Part shown: one piece after another, positions 18,232 through 27,336 of the stretch
How the letters are laid out: each line of letters opens with the position of its first letter
Numbering within the stretch: position 1 is the first letter of the stretch
From: an uncultured Opitutia bacterium
Lineage (GTDB): Bacteria; Verrucomicrobiota; Verrucomicrobiia; Opitutales; Opitutaceae
DNA length: 64,000 bases
Direction: 5' to 3'
Assembly: GCA_903840415.1 (NCBI GenBank)
Contig: CAIMFY010000096.1
Span: forward strand, 124,001 to 188,000
Translations under genes and position numbers: made by a program
The notes under the pieces: model-generated
Database searches by the model: none
The model's input: only the letters and a program-made list of their open reading frames with translations
What the model was told of the DNA's origin: nothing

Positions 18232-18774
18232 TTACGCGGCTCCGGCGTGCCAGCACCAATGCCACGGCTCAAAGGCGATGCCGTGCGGATTGACGCGCGG
18301 GAATGTCAGGCGAAAGCCAAACTTGCCGGCCTGGCGGCGCAACCACCGGAACGCGGCGGTGCGATCGAATTTTTCGGCGAGTCTCATGTCTTCGGGCGAA
18401 CCGATATCGAGGGCGTAACCCGTGTGGTGCTCGCTGAATCCGGGTGCGGCGACGAGTTGGAGGATAGATTCGAGGCTCTGGCCGGCAGCGAGTTTGGCGC
18501 GGATCAGCACGGTTTGGCGGGCGACGCTGCGAAAACCGGAAAGCGGCAACAGCACGATGCCATCCTGCGCCGCGGCCGCCCGCATGCAGCGCCAAGCCGC
18601 GGCTGCGCGCGGAGCGAGCCTAACGATCTGGCCGTCGTCGGGCGCGGGACCGACAGAAACGAGTGAGCGGGTCTCGCGCAGCCGCTTTAGTCGGCGATCG
18701 CGAGCATAGTTCGCAGGCACGGCCAGCTGGAGCGTAGAGCTGCTCCATGGGCTTGATGATCGTCGCGACGACAT
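18232..18774 (-). CDS. D-alanyl-D-alanine carboxypeptidase, VanY/M15B type
   Basis: A 180-residue zinc peptidase of the M15B (VanY) group, which trims D-Ala from peptidoglycan stem peptides. The motifs are 'LLPLSGFRSVARQ', the metal-binding 'SEHHTGYALDIGSPED' (His and Asp ligands), and 'GIAFEPWHW' (catalytic Glu and third His ligand). Residues 1-30 are Ser/Arg-rich and do not form a convincing signal peptide, so either the true start is elsewhere or the enzyme is exported or kept inside by some other means. It is 97 bases upstream of the Fur-family gene on the same strand. The peptidase call is firm; the N-terminus is not. Confidence 0.85.
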   Translation of the reverse strand: MSSRRSSSPWSSSTLQLAVPANYARDRRLKRLRETRSLVSVGPAPDDGQIVRLAPRAAAAWRCMRAAAAQDGIVLLPLSGFRSVARQTVLIRAKLAAGQSLESILQLVAAPGFSEHHTGYALDIGSPEDMRLAEKFDRTAAFRWLRRQAGKFGFRLTFPRVNPHGIAFEPWHWCWHAGAA

Positions 18775-18940
18775 GGCTGGTCGAGTCCGGCGCTTGGGCC
18801 GGCGGCGGCAAGCGCAAATGCGGTGCGCATTTCTTGCACGAGCGATAAGACACTCTGGTTATTTTTTGATGTCGCCAAGAGACCGCGGAACAAAGGCGCG
18901 ATAAGTTTGTAACAACTGCGGACGTTCCCCGTCCTCACCA

Positions 18941-21091
18941 ATGATGTTCCCAGCTCGTTTCTTGAATCGCACCGGTTGGATTAATTCTGCCGCCGGCGTC
19001 CTGATCGTCCTTTTGCAACGCACGCCGGTCGTGCGCGTGCTCGCGACCGCGGAGTCCGCGTTGACGACGCCGGTGGGCGTCCTGCTGCGCGCTTTCGTGC
19101 CAGTGGCCGCATTGGGAGCCGTGAACTCGATGGCCGGAGCCTCGACGTCGCTCGTGGCCAACGTCAACCAACCGGCCAAAGCCACGGTCGGCACGCCTTT
19201 TTCCGAGACGGTCGTCATTCAAGGTCTCGGGGTCAGCTTTGCGCAGTCGTGGGCCGCCGGCGCCGGGATGCCGCCGGGAATCACCCCGCAAGGGGGCAAG
19301 TTGAAAGGTGGACAATGGGTCGTTGATCCTTCGACGGGGACCCTGACTTTGTCCGGCACGCCGACGACGGCCGGCACGTATTCTTTCGGTGTCTCGGGCT
19401 ACCAATATACCGGCCTTACCGGCCCCGTCACCAATGCGACCGCAACGATCGTGGTGGCGGCGGCCCCCAACTCCGCGCCGACGATCACTCTCGCGCCCAG
19501 TTCCGTCACCGTGCTTACTGGTGGTTCGACAACGCTCACGGTCGGTTACTCCGGTTCACCCACGCCGACGTTTCAATGGTTGAAGGACGGCGTCGCGATT
19601 TCTGGGGCGACGAGTGCCACGCTCACGCTAAGTAACATCACGTTTGCCGACGCTGGCGCCTATTCGGTGAAGCTGACCAACTCGCTCGGTTCCGCTACCA
19701 GCCCCGCTGGCACAGTCACGGTCGCGCAGGCACCCGTGGCGCCCGCCATCCTCACAGCGCCGGTGTCGCAAAGCGTCGTCTCCGGCACGACGGTAACATT
19801 CGCGGTGAGCGTGAGCGGCACGCCCACGCCGACGTTTCAGTGGCTCAAGAATAACTCCGGCATCGACAGCGCCACCGGCACAACGCTGACACTGCCCAAC
19901 GTCCAGCTTTCCGACGCCGGTCAGTATTCCGTAACGGTGTCCAACTCGCAGGGCACGATCACGAGTCCGGCCGCCGCCCTGACGGTCACGCAGGCGGCTT
20001 TCGCACCGGTGTTTTCCGCGCCGCTGGTGTCCGAAACTGTGGCGGTGGGCGCGACCGCCGTGTTCACCGCGCCCGCGATTGGGGCGCCGTCCCCGACTTA
20101 TACTTGGTTGTTGAACGGCCAGACGATTCCGGGCGCGATCAGTTCTACCTTGCTGATCCCTAATGCGACGGCCGCCAATGCCGGCGCCTACACAGCCATC
20201 GCCAAAAATTCCCTCGGGATCGCGAGCAGCCCGACCGCGGCGCTCGTCGTCGCCTCCACGAACGATCCGGGGCACCTCACTAATCTTTCGGTGTTGACCG
20301 ATCTTTCGCCGAGCGTGCCGACTTTTACCGTCGGCACCGTGCTCGGCGGCGCCGGCACCAGTGGCAGTAAGCCCCTTGTCATTCGGGCGGCCGGCCCGGC
20401 CCTCACTGCTTTCGGCGTGTCCGCACCGCTCGCGTCTCCGACGCTCGCGGTGCTCGCCGGTCAGACGGTGGTCGCTTCGAATGTCAACTGGGGCGGCTCT
20501 TCGACTCTCGCAGCCGCGATGGCGAGTGTCGGTGCGTTCGCTTACCCTTCGGCCACCTCGCAGGACGCTGCCGTATTCCAGACCCTTCCGGCGCGCGACT
20601 ACACGGTCAGCGTCAGCAGCGCAGTCCCCAACGCCAGCGGCAGTGTGCTCGCGGAAATTTACGATGCGACACCCGCGGGCACTTTCACGGCGACCACGCC
20701 CCGCCTCATCAATGTATCCGTCCTCAAATCGATCAATGCAGGTGGCAGTCTCACGCTTGGATTCACGGTCGCCGGTTCGACCGAAAAAACCGTTTTGATT
20801 CGCGCCATCGGCCCCGGTCTTGCGCCCTTCGGCGTGTCCAGCCCGCTCGCCGATCCGCAGCTTACACTCTATGACAGCACTCAGACTGTTATCGCGACGA
20901 ACAACGACTGGTCCGGCGATCCGGCGTTGACTCAGGCGATGAAGAGCGTCGGGGCGTTTCTGATTTCGGACCCTGCGAGCAAAGACGCGATGTTCCTCCG
21001 GACGTTGCCGGCAGGTGGTTACACGGCGGTCGTGACCGGAAATGGTGGCACCGGTGGCAACGCGATCGTGGAAGTTTACGAGGTGCCCTGA
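18941..21091 (+). CDS. Surface protein with Ig-like domains and a duplicated C-terminal module
   Basis: A 716-residue exported-type protein. After a long N-terminus (1-70) with hydrophobic stretches comes a putative-Ig domain (about 75-175, 'DPSTGTLTLSGTPTTAGTYSF'). Three Ig-like repeats follow at about 180-265, 270-355 and 356-440, each with a 'PTPTFQWLKDG'-like strand and 'DAGAYSV' or 'DAGQYSV'. Residues 445-580 and 590-716 are two copies of one module: 'LVIRAAGPALTAFGVSAPL' and 'VLIRAIGPGLAPFGVSSPL' align, as do 'NWGGSSTLAAAMASVGAF' and 'DWSGDPALTQAMKSVGAF'. Role is likely adhesion or outer-surface structure. The export route is not clear because the N-terminus is not a simple signal peptide. 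It converges with trxB with 15 bases between the stops. Confidence 0.85.
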   Translation: MMFPARFLNRTGWINSAAGVLIVLLQRTPVVRVLATAESALTTPVGVLLRAFVPVAALGAVNSMAGASTSLVANVNQPAKATVGTPFSETVVIQGLGVSFAQSWAAGAGMPPGITPQGGKLKGGQWVVDPSTGTLTLSGTPTTAGTYSFGVSGYQYTGLTGPVTNATATIVVAAAPNSAPTITLAPSSVTVLTGGSTTLTVGYSGSPTPTFQWLKDGVAISGATSATLTLSNITFADAGAYSVKLTNSLGSATSPAGTVTVAQAPVAPAILTAPVSQSVVSGTTVTFAVSVSGTPTPTFQWLKNNSGIDSATGTTLTLPNVQLSDAGQYSVTVSNSQGTITSPAAALTVTQAAFAPVFSAPLVSETVAVGATAVFTAPAIGAPSPTYTWLLNGQTIPGAISSTLLIPNATAANAGAYTAIAKNSLGIASSPTAALVVASTNDPGHLTNLSVLTDLSPSVPTFTVGTVLGGAGTSGSKPLVIRAAGPALTAFGVSAPLASPTLAVLAGQTVVASNVNWGGSSTLAAAMASVGAFAYPSATSQDAAVFQTLPARDYTVSVSSAVPNASGSVLAEIYDATPAGTFTATTPRLINVSVLKSINAGGSLTLGFTVAGSTEKTVLIRAIGPGLAPFGVSSPLADPQLTLYDSTQTVIATNNDWSGDPALTQAMKSVGAFLISDPASKDAMFLRTLPAGGYTAVVTGNGGTGGNAIVEVYEVP

Positions 21092-21106
21092 GCACCGCAC
21101 CGCCGA

Positions 21107-22057
21107 CTACTCGTGGTGGTGTTCGGCGAGCCAGCGCTCCGCCTCGATGGCGGCCTGGCAGCCCATGCCGGCCGCCGTGATCGCCTGCCGATATATGTGA
21201 TCGGAACAGTCGCCGGCGACATAAACGCCGGGGACGTTAGTCTGCACCTGCGAGCCCGCCTGCGGCTTGAAGTAACCGCCTTCATCGACTTCGAGCGGCG
21301 GCGCAAACGACCCCGTGTTCGGAATGTGTCCGATCGCCACGAAGATGCCTTTCACCGGGAGCACGGACTCGGCGCCGGTCTTGACGTTTTTCACTTTGAG
21401 ACCGCTCACCGCACCGTCCTTTACGCCGAGGACTTCGACGGGCACGCTGTCCCAGACCATCTGGATCTTTTCATGGGCGGCTGCGCGATCGGCCATGATT
21501 TTCGAGGCACGCAACGTGTCGCGACGGTGGACGAGGTAAACTTTGCTCGCGAACCGCGTGAGAAACATCGCTTCTTCCGCCGCGCTGTCGCCGCCGCCGA
21601 GGACGGCCACCTCCATCTTGCGGTAGAATGCGCCATCGCAGGTCGCACACGTCGTCACACCCTTGCCGCCGTAGAGTTCCTTTTCACCCGGGATGCCGGT
21701 GAGCCGCGGCGACGCGCCCGTCGCGATGATGACCGTCTTCGCGAGGATGACGCGGTCGCTGCAGATGAGTTGGCGCGGCATCGAGGTGAAATCGACGCGC
21801 TCCACGAGCGTCTGCTCAAAGCGGGTGCCAAAGCGCGTCGCCTGTTCGCGCATGTTTTGCGTGAGCTGAAACCCGTCCACGCCGTGCGGGAAGCCAGGGA
21901 AATTCTCCACCTCGCTCGTCGTCGTGAGCTGGCCACCGGGCAGCGGCCCCTCGAGCACGAGCGGATTGAGATTGGCGCGCGCCGTGTAGATGGCGGCGGT
22001 GAGACCCGCGCAACCGGTGCCGATGATGACGACGTTTTCGACGGAGGAGTTGGACAT
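21107..22057 (-). CDS. trxB: Thioredoxin reductase
   Basis: A 316-residue low-molecular-weight thioredoxin reductase that passes electrons from NADPH through FAD to thioredoxin. Seen are the FAD motif '[18 protein letters not shown]', '[20 protein letters not shown]', the redox-active 'CATCDGAFY' (C-x-x-C), the NADPH motif '[11 protein letters not shown]', '[10 protein letters not shown]', and the C-terminal '[10 protein letters not shown]'. The active-site form CATC is a common variant of the CATCD type. The length is normal. It is divergent from the dipeptidase pair; the 116 bases between them should hold both promoters. Confidence 0.96.
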   Translation of the reverse strand: MSNSSVENVVIIGTGCAGLTAAIYTARANLNPLVLEGPLPGGQLTTTSEVENFPGFPHGVDGFQLTQNMREQATRFGTRFEQTLVERVDFTSMPRQLICSDRVILAKTVIIATGASPRLTGIPGEKELYGGKGVTTCATCDGAFYRKMEVAVLGGGDSAAEEAMFLTRFASKVYLVHRRDTLRASKIMADRAAAHEKIQMVWDSVPVEVLGVKDGAVSGLKVKNVKTGAESVLPVKGIFVAIGHIPNTGSFAPPLEVDEGGYFKPQAGSQVQTNVPGVYVAGDCSDHIYRQAITAAGMGCQAAIEAERWLAEHHHE

Positions 22058-22173
22058 GGTGAGGGTGAAAAAGTGAGTTCAAGCCCGTGGACAGCGCAAC
22101 TGTAGAGATGTTGCGAATTCACCAATTGGAATCTGCGCTTGCGGCGCAGCCGCCGTTCGCGCGACCGTTCGGC
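22058..22173. promoter_or_regulatory. Divergent promoter region of trxB and the exported dipeptidase
   Basis: This gap separates two divergent start codons. It contains ACCAATTGGAAT at 22121-22132, the same 12-mer that overlaps the Fur/PerR-like dyad at 18154-18165. Here the second half of the dyad (ATTCTAA) is not present, so it may be a half-site or chance. No firm -35/-10 pair was assigned. Confidence 0.3.
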
Positions 22174-23412
22174 ATGCTGAAAATATTCCGGCTCGTTGTG
22201 TCGCTCGCGCTGCTCGTCTTGTCCACCCTCCGCGCCGAAACCGACGCCGAATTCTCCGCCCGCGCCCGCGCGCTCCACGAACGGCTCGTGACGATGGATA
22301 CCCACCTCGACACGCCCGCCAACCTCCGCACCGCCGGCTGGGACATCATGCAATGGCACAATTTTTCCGACGACGGCACACAGGTCGATTACCCGCGCAT
22401 GATTGCCGGCGGTCTCGATGGCGGCATGTGGGCCATCTTTACGCCGCAAGGTCCGCTCACACCTGAAGGCCGCGCCGGCGCCCGCGATTCTGCGCTGCAA
22501 ACCACACTTCGCATTCATCAGATGGTCGCCGCGCACCCCGCGCAGTTTGAGCTCGCGCTCGCCGCAGCGGACGCCCCGCGCATCGCCGCCGCCGGCAAGC
22601 GTATCGTTTATCTCAGCATCGAGAATAGTTATCCGATCGGTCAGGATCTCACGCTCGTCCAGACGTTCTACGAACTCGGTGTGCGCGTGCTCAGCCCGGT
22701 CCACACCGCGCACAACGACATGGCCGACTCCGCTAGCGACGCCACGGCGAAGCCCTGGCACGGCCTCAGCCCGCTCGGTCGCCAACTCGTCGCCGAATGC
22801 AACCGCCTCGGCATCGTTCTCGACGCCTCGCACGCCTCCGACGAGGTCTTCGACCAGATGATCGCGCTCTCGAAAACACCGATCATCCTCTCGCACTCCA
22901 GCTGCAAGGCCATCTGCCCGCACCCGCGCAACATCGACGACGATCGCATTCGCAAACTCGCCGCGAGCGGTGGCGTCATCCAGATGAACTCGCTCAGCGC
23001 CTACATTATCGACACGCCGACGAATCCCGAGCGCAACAAAGCGATGGCCGAGCTCTATGCGAAATACGGCAGTCGCCGCAACCAGACGCCCGAGCAACTC
23101 AAGGAAATGAACCGCGAACGCCGCGAGTTCATGGCGAAATATCCCGTGAAGACGGCGACCTTCGACGACTTCATGAAACACGTCCTGCACGCGCTCAAAA
23201 TCGCCGGCCCTGAACATGTCGGCTTCGGCGCGGATTGGGACGGCGGCGGCGGCGTCACCGGCATGGAAGACGTGAGTTACTACTTCAAGATCACCGAGGC
23301 GCTCCTCAAAGCCGGCTACACAGAAGACGATCTGGCGAACATCTGGAGCGGCAACGCCCTCCGTCTCCTGCGCGCCGCGGAGAATTTCGCGAAGACCCAG
23401 AAGAAAGCATGA
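22174..23412 (+). CDS. Exported dipeptidase, M19 (renal dipeptidase) family
   Basis: A 412-residue zinc dipeptidase with a signal peptide at about 1-21 ('VVSLALLVLSTLRA'). The metal and fold motifs of family M19 are present: 'TMDTHLDTP' (HxD), the bridging Glu in 'YLSIENSYPIG', 'LDASHASDEV', 'LSHSSCKAICPHPRNI' and 'GFGADWDGGGG'. It should cleave dipeptides, possibly with D-amino acids, in the periplasm. The frame is open to 22087, but the ATG at 22174 gives a clean signal peptide. Its stop overlaps the start of the next gene by four bases (ATGA), so the two M19 enzymes are translationally coupled. Confidence 0.92.
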   Translation: MLKIFRLVVSLALLVLSTLRAETDAEFSARARALHERLVTMDTHLDTPANLRTAGWDIMQWHNFSDDGTQVDYPRMIAGGLDGGMWAIFTPQGPLTPEGRAGARDSALQTTLRIHQMVAAHPAQFELALAAADAPRIAAAGKRIVYLSIENSYPIGQDLTLVQTFYELGVRVLSPVHTAHNDMADSASDATAKPWHGLSPLGRQLVAECNRLGIVLDASHASDEVFDQMIALSKTPIILSHSSCKAICPHPRNIDDDRIRKLAASGGVIQMNSLSAYIIDTPTNPERNKAMAELYAKYGSRRNQTPEQLKEMNRERREFMAKYPVKTATFDDFMKHVLHALKIAGPEHVGFGADWDGGGGVTGMEDVSYYFKITEALLKAGYTEDDLANIWSGNALRLLRAAENFAKTQKKA

Positions 23413-24542
23413 ACGCCGAGGCACTCCACCAGCGCCTCTTCACGATCGACACCCACAGCGACACCCCGACGTCGAGCTTCGCGCGCGATGGCTGGGATTT
23501 CGCCACGCGCCACGACGAAGCCACCGATCACTCGCAGATCGATCTCCCGCGGATGCGCGGCGCGGTGGATGCGATGGTGTTCGCCGTTTATGTGCCGCAG
23601 GCCGCGCGCACGCCGGCCGGCCATGCCGTCGTGCATGAACTGGCCGTGCGGCATTTCGAGCGCACCCATGCGATCCTGCGGCAGCACGCTGCCGAGTGCG
23701 GTCTGGCGCTTACGGCGGACGACGCGCTCCGGCTGAAAGCCGAGGGCAAGCGCGCGGTTTTTCTCAGCATCGAGAACAGCTACTCGCTCGGTCGCGAACC
23801 GGCGAACGTCGAAAAGTTTTTTCGACTCGGCGTGCGGATGCTCGGTCTTACGCACATGCTCAACAACGACCTCGCGGATTCCTCGACCGATCCGCGCGGC
23901 CCGGAGTGGGGCGGACTCAGCGCGATCGGACGCGAGATGGTGGCCGAGTGCAACCGCCTCGGCATTGTGCTCGACGCCTCGCACGCGAGTGACGATGTGC
24001 TGCGCGACCTCCTCGCGGTGTCGCGCGCGCCGGTGATTTTGTCGCACACCGACTGTCGCGCCGTGTGCGATCATCCGCGCAACGTCGGCGACGAACTCCT
24101 CCGCGCGCTGGCCGCGAAAGGCGGCGTGATCCAAATTAACGCGCTGCCGATTTCGCTCGTGAACGCACCGGGCCACGGCCGCACCGCGGCGAGCGCGGAA
24201 ATTTTGCTGCGTTACAAGGACACCGTGATTTCACCCGAGATGCTCGCAGCCGAGGATCGCGACTATCACCAGGTGGCGATCGATCATCCGAATCCGCCGG
24301 TGGCGTTCGACGATTTTATCCGCCACATCGAACACGCAGCCGCCGTCATCGGCGCGGAACACGTGGGTATCGGCTGCGATCTTGATGGCGGCGGCGGATA
24401 TTTCGACGGGCTGCGCGACGTAGCGGATTTTCCCAACATCACTCGTGCGCTTCATGCCCGCGGCTGGCAGGAGCCGGCGCTCGCGGCCCTCTGGGGTGGT
24501 AACACGCTGCGACTCCTGCGCGCGGTGCAGGGCGCGGCCTGA
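23409..24542 (+). CDS. Cytosolic dipeptidase, M19 family
   Basis: A 377-residue paralogue of the upstream enzyme, starting directly at the catalytic domain ('TIDTHSDTP') without a signal peptide, so it is likely cytoplasmic. It keeps the M19 motifs 'FLSIENSYSLG', 'LDASHASDDV', 'LSHTDCRAVCDHPRNV' and 'GIGCDLDGGGG'. One enzyme outside and one inside suggests stepwise use of dipeptides, perhaps from cell-wall turnover. The start ATG overlaps the stop of the first dipeptidase gene. A dehydrogenase gene follows after 86 bases on the same strand. Confidence 0.92.
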   Translation: MNAEALHQRLFTIDTHSDTPTSSFARDGWDFATRHDEATDHSQIDLPRMRGAVDAMVFAVYVPQAARTPAGHAVVHELAVRHFERTHAILRQHAAECGLALTADDALRLKAEGKRAVFLSIENSYSLGREPANVEKFFRLGVRMLGLTHMLNNDLADSSTDPRGPEWGGLSAIGREMVAECNRLGIVLDASHASDDVLRDLLAVSRAPVILSHTDCRAVCDHPRNVGDELLRALAAKGGVIQINALPISLVNAPGHGRTAASAEILLRYKDTVISPEMLAAEDRDYHQVAIDHPNPPVAFDDFIRHIEHAAAVIGAEHVGIGCDLDGGGGYFDGLRDVADFPNITRALHARGWQEPALAALWGGNTLRLLRAVQGAA

Positions 24543-24628
24543 ACGCGCCGCCGTGTTCACCACTTGACCGCGCGGGGCGATGCGGGCGACATTGTCCGAT
24601 CACCAAAGCGGCCCCTCTCTCGCTCGAA

Positions 24629-25684
24629 ATGAAAACCCACCGCATCGCACTCTATCCTGGCGACGGCATCGGCCCCGAAGTCGTCGATGCCACCGTCACC
24701 GTCCTCCAAGCCGCCGAACGCCAGCTCGGCAACTTCCACCTTGAGTGTGAACGCTTCGATTGGGGCATGGCGCACTACGAGAAACACGGCCGAGTGGCGC
24801 CGGAGGATTTTCTCACGACGCTGCGGCGGTTCGACGCGGTGTTTCTCGGTGCCGTCGGCTGGCCCGCGCGGCTGCCGGATCACGTCACACTCGCGCCGCT
24901 GATCAAGATGCGCCAGACGTTCGATCTTTACGCCTGCGTGCGGCCGGCGCGGACGTTTCCCGGTGTGCAGGGTCCGCTGCGCAGCGACAAACCGATCGAT
25001 CTCGTCGTGGTGCGTGAAAACTCCGAGGGCGAATATGTCGACAACGGCGGCGTGCTCGCGTCCGGCACACCGGACGAAGTCGCGGTGCAAACCGCGCTTC
25101 ACACGCGGCGCGGTGTCGAGCGCATCCTGCGCTTCTCCTTCGACCTCGCGCGCAAACGCCGCCACCGGCTCGCAATGATCACGAAGTCGAATGCCCAGCG
25201 CTACGCCTACGTGCTCTGGGACAAAATGCTCGCCGAACTCGCCCCGCAGTTCGCCGATGTCGCTGTCGAAAAACTCCACATCGACGCCGCGACGCTCGAG
25301 CTCGTGCGCCGCCCGCACACATTTGATGTCATCGTCGGCTCAAATCTTTTCGGCGACATCCTCAGCGATCTCACCGGCGGCATCACGGGCAGTCTCGGCC
25401 TTAATCCGTCCGCGAATCTCGATCCCGAGCGACGCAATCCCTCGTTGTTCGAGCCGGTGCATGGCTCCGCGCCCGACATCGCCGGCAGAGGCATCGCGAA
25501 TCCCGCTGGCTCCATCCTGAGCGCGGCGATGATGCTCGAATGGCTCGGTGAAAACGCCGCCGCAGCCGCAATGCGCACCGCCGTCGAACGCGCGTTCGCT
25601 GACGGCAACCTGACGCTTGATCTCGGAGGCAAACTCACCACGACTCAGTTCACCACCGCGGTCGTGGCGCGCCTCGGTTCATGA
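24629..25684 (+). CDS. Tartrate/D-malate-type decarboxylating dehydrogenase (isopropylmalate dehydrogenase family)
   Basis: A 351-residue NAD-dependent beta-decarboxylating dehydrogenase. The family start 'IALYPGDGIGPEVV' is clear, and 'FLGAVGWPARLPDHVTL' is the version seen in tartrate dehydrogenases and D-malate dehydrogenases rather than in LeuB. Substrate Arg residues appear in 'YACVRPARTFPGV', and the Mg2+ aspartates in 'NLFGDILSDLTGGITGSLG' follow, with 'FEPVHGSAPDIAGRGIANP' at the cofactor site. LeuB remains possible, but the next gene is a dicarboxylate carrier overlapping by four bases, and no leuACD gene is here. So uptake plus oxidation of tartrate, malate or a related hydroxy-dicarboxylate is the best reading. 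Confidence 0.85.
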   Translation: MKTHRIALYPGDGIGPEVVDATVTVLQAAERQLGNFHLECERFDWGMAHYEKHGRVAPEDFLTTLRRFDAVFLGAVGWPARLPDHVTLAPLIKMRQTFDLYACVRPARTFPGVQGPLRSDKPIDLVVVRENSEGEYVDNGGVLASGTPDEVAVQTALHTRRGVERILRFSFDLARKRRHRLAMITKSNAQRYAYVLWDKMLAELAPQFADVAVEKLHIDAATLELVRRPHTFDVIVGSNLFGDILSDLTGGITGSLGLNPSANLDPERRNPSLFEPVHGSAPDIAGRGIANPAGSILSAAMMLEWLGENAAAAAMRTAVERAFADGNLTLDLGGKLTTTQFTTAVVARLGS

Positions 25685-27147
25685 GCGGCGCCGGGGGCAA
25701 GGTTTCGCCGCTCGTCTGGCGTGCCGGAATTCCGCTGGCGGTGGGCGCGCTGATCGCCGTGTTGCCCGCGCCGGTCGGGCTGACGGCCAACGCGTGGTTT
25801 TATTTCGCGATTTTCGCCGCTGTCATTCTCGCGTTGATCACGGAGCCGCTGCCGTCGGCCGCGGTCGGCCTGATGGGCGTCACGCTGATCGCCGTGTTGG
25901 GGTTGCCATTCGGTGTGACGCAGCGGGCCGAACCGGCGTTCCGGTTGCCCGCCGAGGCGATCAAATGGGCGCTGGCGGGTTTCGCGAATAGCACCGTGTG
26001 GTTGATTTTCGGCGCGTTCGTGTTTGCGATGGGTTACGAAAAGACCGGGCTCGGCCGGCGCATCGCCCTGGTGCTCGTGCAGCGGCTTGGCGGGCGCACG
26101 CTCGGGCTCGGCTACGCAATCATGCTGGCGGATCTCGTGCTCGCGCCGTTCACGCCGTCGAACAGTGCGCGCAGCGCCGGCACGATCTTTCCGGTGGTCC
26201 GCGGCATCCCGCCGCTCTACGGTTCGCTGCCCGGCGAATCGGCGCGCAAGATCGGCGCATACCTGATGTGGACGGCGTTTGCGGCGACGTGCGTGACAAG
26301 TTCGATGTTCGTCACCGCCGTGGCACCGAACCTGCTCGCCCTGGAACTCGTGAAAAAAGCCACGGGCGTCGAGGTGACGTGGATTCAGTGGTTCACGGGC
26401 TTCCTGCCGATGGGCGCGCCGCTGTTGCTCGCGCTGCCTTGGCTCGTCTATAAAATTTATCCGCCGGAAATTCGCACGAGCGCAGAAGTCCCGCACTGGG
26501 CGGCGCGGGAGCTGGCGCAACTCGGCCGGATCACGCGGCGGGAGTTGACGATGGGGGCGCTGGTGGTCGTGGCACTCGGCCTGTGGATTTTTGGCGGCAA
26601 CCTTTTCGATGCGGCGCTCGTCGCGCTCGTCGCGATTTCGCTCATGGTAGTCTGCCGCGTGGTGTCGTGGGACGATATCCTTCAAAACTCGTCCGCCTGG
26701 AACACGCTCGTGTGGTTCGCTACGATGATCAATCTCGCGGACGGCCTGAACAAGACCGGTTTCATTGCGTGGTTTGGCCGACACGCGGCGGCGCTGCTGG
26801 TCGGCCACTCGCCGCTTCTTGTGCTGGTCGCCCTCGTCGCGTTCTTCTTTCTCATCCACTACATGTTCGCGGGCCTAACCGCGCACACGACGGCGGTGCT
26901 GCCGGTCGTGCTCGCCGCGGGCGCCGCGGTGCCGGGCATGCCGGTGCGGACGCTGGCGATGCTGTTGGTTTTCACTCTCGGCATCATGGGAGTGCTCACG
27001 CCCTACGCCACTGGCCCGGCACCGGTTTATTACGGCTGCGGTTTTGTGACGCGGCGCGAGTTCTGGCGGCTGGGTCTGATTTTCGGGCTGATCTTTCTGG
27101 GCGCGCTGCTGCTGATCGGCGTGCCGTGGCTCGGGACGGCGGGGTGA
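25681..27147 (+). CDS. DASS-family dicarboxylate/anion carrier
   Basis: A 488-residue inner-membrane carrier of the divalent anion:Na+ symporter family, close in pattern to 2-oxoglutarate/malate translocators. About 12 hydrophobic segments are seen. The two family signature loops are present: 'LAPFTPSNSARSAGTIFPV' near residue 160 and 'AGLTAHTTAVLPVVLA' near residue 405, which bind substrate and cation. Start and stop codons overlap with the upstream dehydrogenase (ATGA), so the two products are made together. Likely substrates are C4 or C5 dicarboxylates such as tartrate, malate or 2-oxoglutarate. Confidence 0.9.
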   Translation: MSGAGGKVSPLVWRAGIPLAVGALIAVLPAPVGLTANAWFYFAIFAAVILALITEPLPSAAVGLMGVTLIAVLGLPFGVTQRAEPAFRLPAEAIKWALAGFANSTVWLIFGAFVFAMGYEKTGLGRRIALVLVQRLGGRTLGLGYAIMLADLVLAPFTPSNSARSAGTIFPVVRGIPPLYGSLPGESARKIGAYLMWTAFAATCVTSSMFVTAVAPNLLALELVKKATGVEVTWIQWFTGFLPMGAPLLLALPWLVYKIYPPEIRTSAEVPHWAARELAQLGRITRRELTMGALVVVALGLWIFGGNLFDAALVALVAISLMVVCRVVSWDDILQNSSAWNTLVWFATMINLADGLNKTGFIAWFGRHAAALLVGHSPLLVLVALVAFFFLIHYMFAGLTAHTTAVLPVVLAAGAAVPGMPVRTLAMLLVFTLGIMGVLTPYATGPAPVYYGCGFVTRREFWRLGLIFGLIFLGALLLIGVPWLGTAG

Positions 27148-27291
27148 CGGCGGATCCGATTGCTGATTCCCGACGAGCGCCGCTATTCGCGATTTGCTAG
27201 CCGGCTGGTAAAAACGGTGCAGAAGAAATTCGAAAAGTGCGGCCGGCCGAAAAAGAACGGCTGAAATACCCGAAGTCACATCCGGAGGATT

Positions 27292-27309
27292 GATTTTCGC
27301 CAGAAAATC
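27292..27309. repeat. Inverted repeat before the FecI-type sigma gene
   Basis: GATTTTC and GAAAATC form a perfect 7-base inverted repeat with a 4-base centre, 28 bases before the sigma-factor start. The surrounding 189-base gap (27148-27336) holds no coding frame I can support. It could be an operator for iron-dependent control or a small hairpin in the leader. Confidence 0.3.
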
Positions 27310-27336
27310 GAAAGGGTCCGTGACAGTCCCGACCCC

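Noticed and set aside
21655-23424. A 589-codon frame running through trxB and antisense to the first dipeptidase
   Set aside because: It crosses two well-supported genes on different strands and has no family features.
24629-25684. Calling this gene leuB
   Set aside because: The 'GAVGWPARLPDHVTL' segment and the coupled dicarboxylate carrier fit tartrate/D-malate enzymes better, and no leuA, leuC or leuD gene is near.
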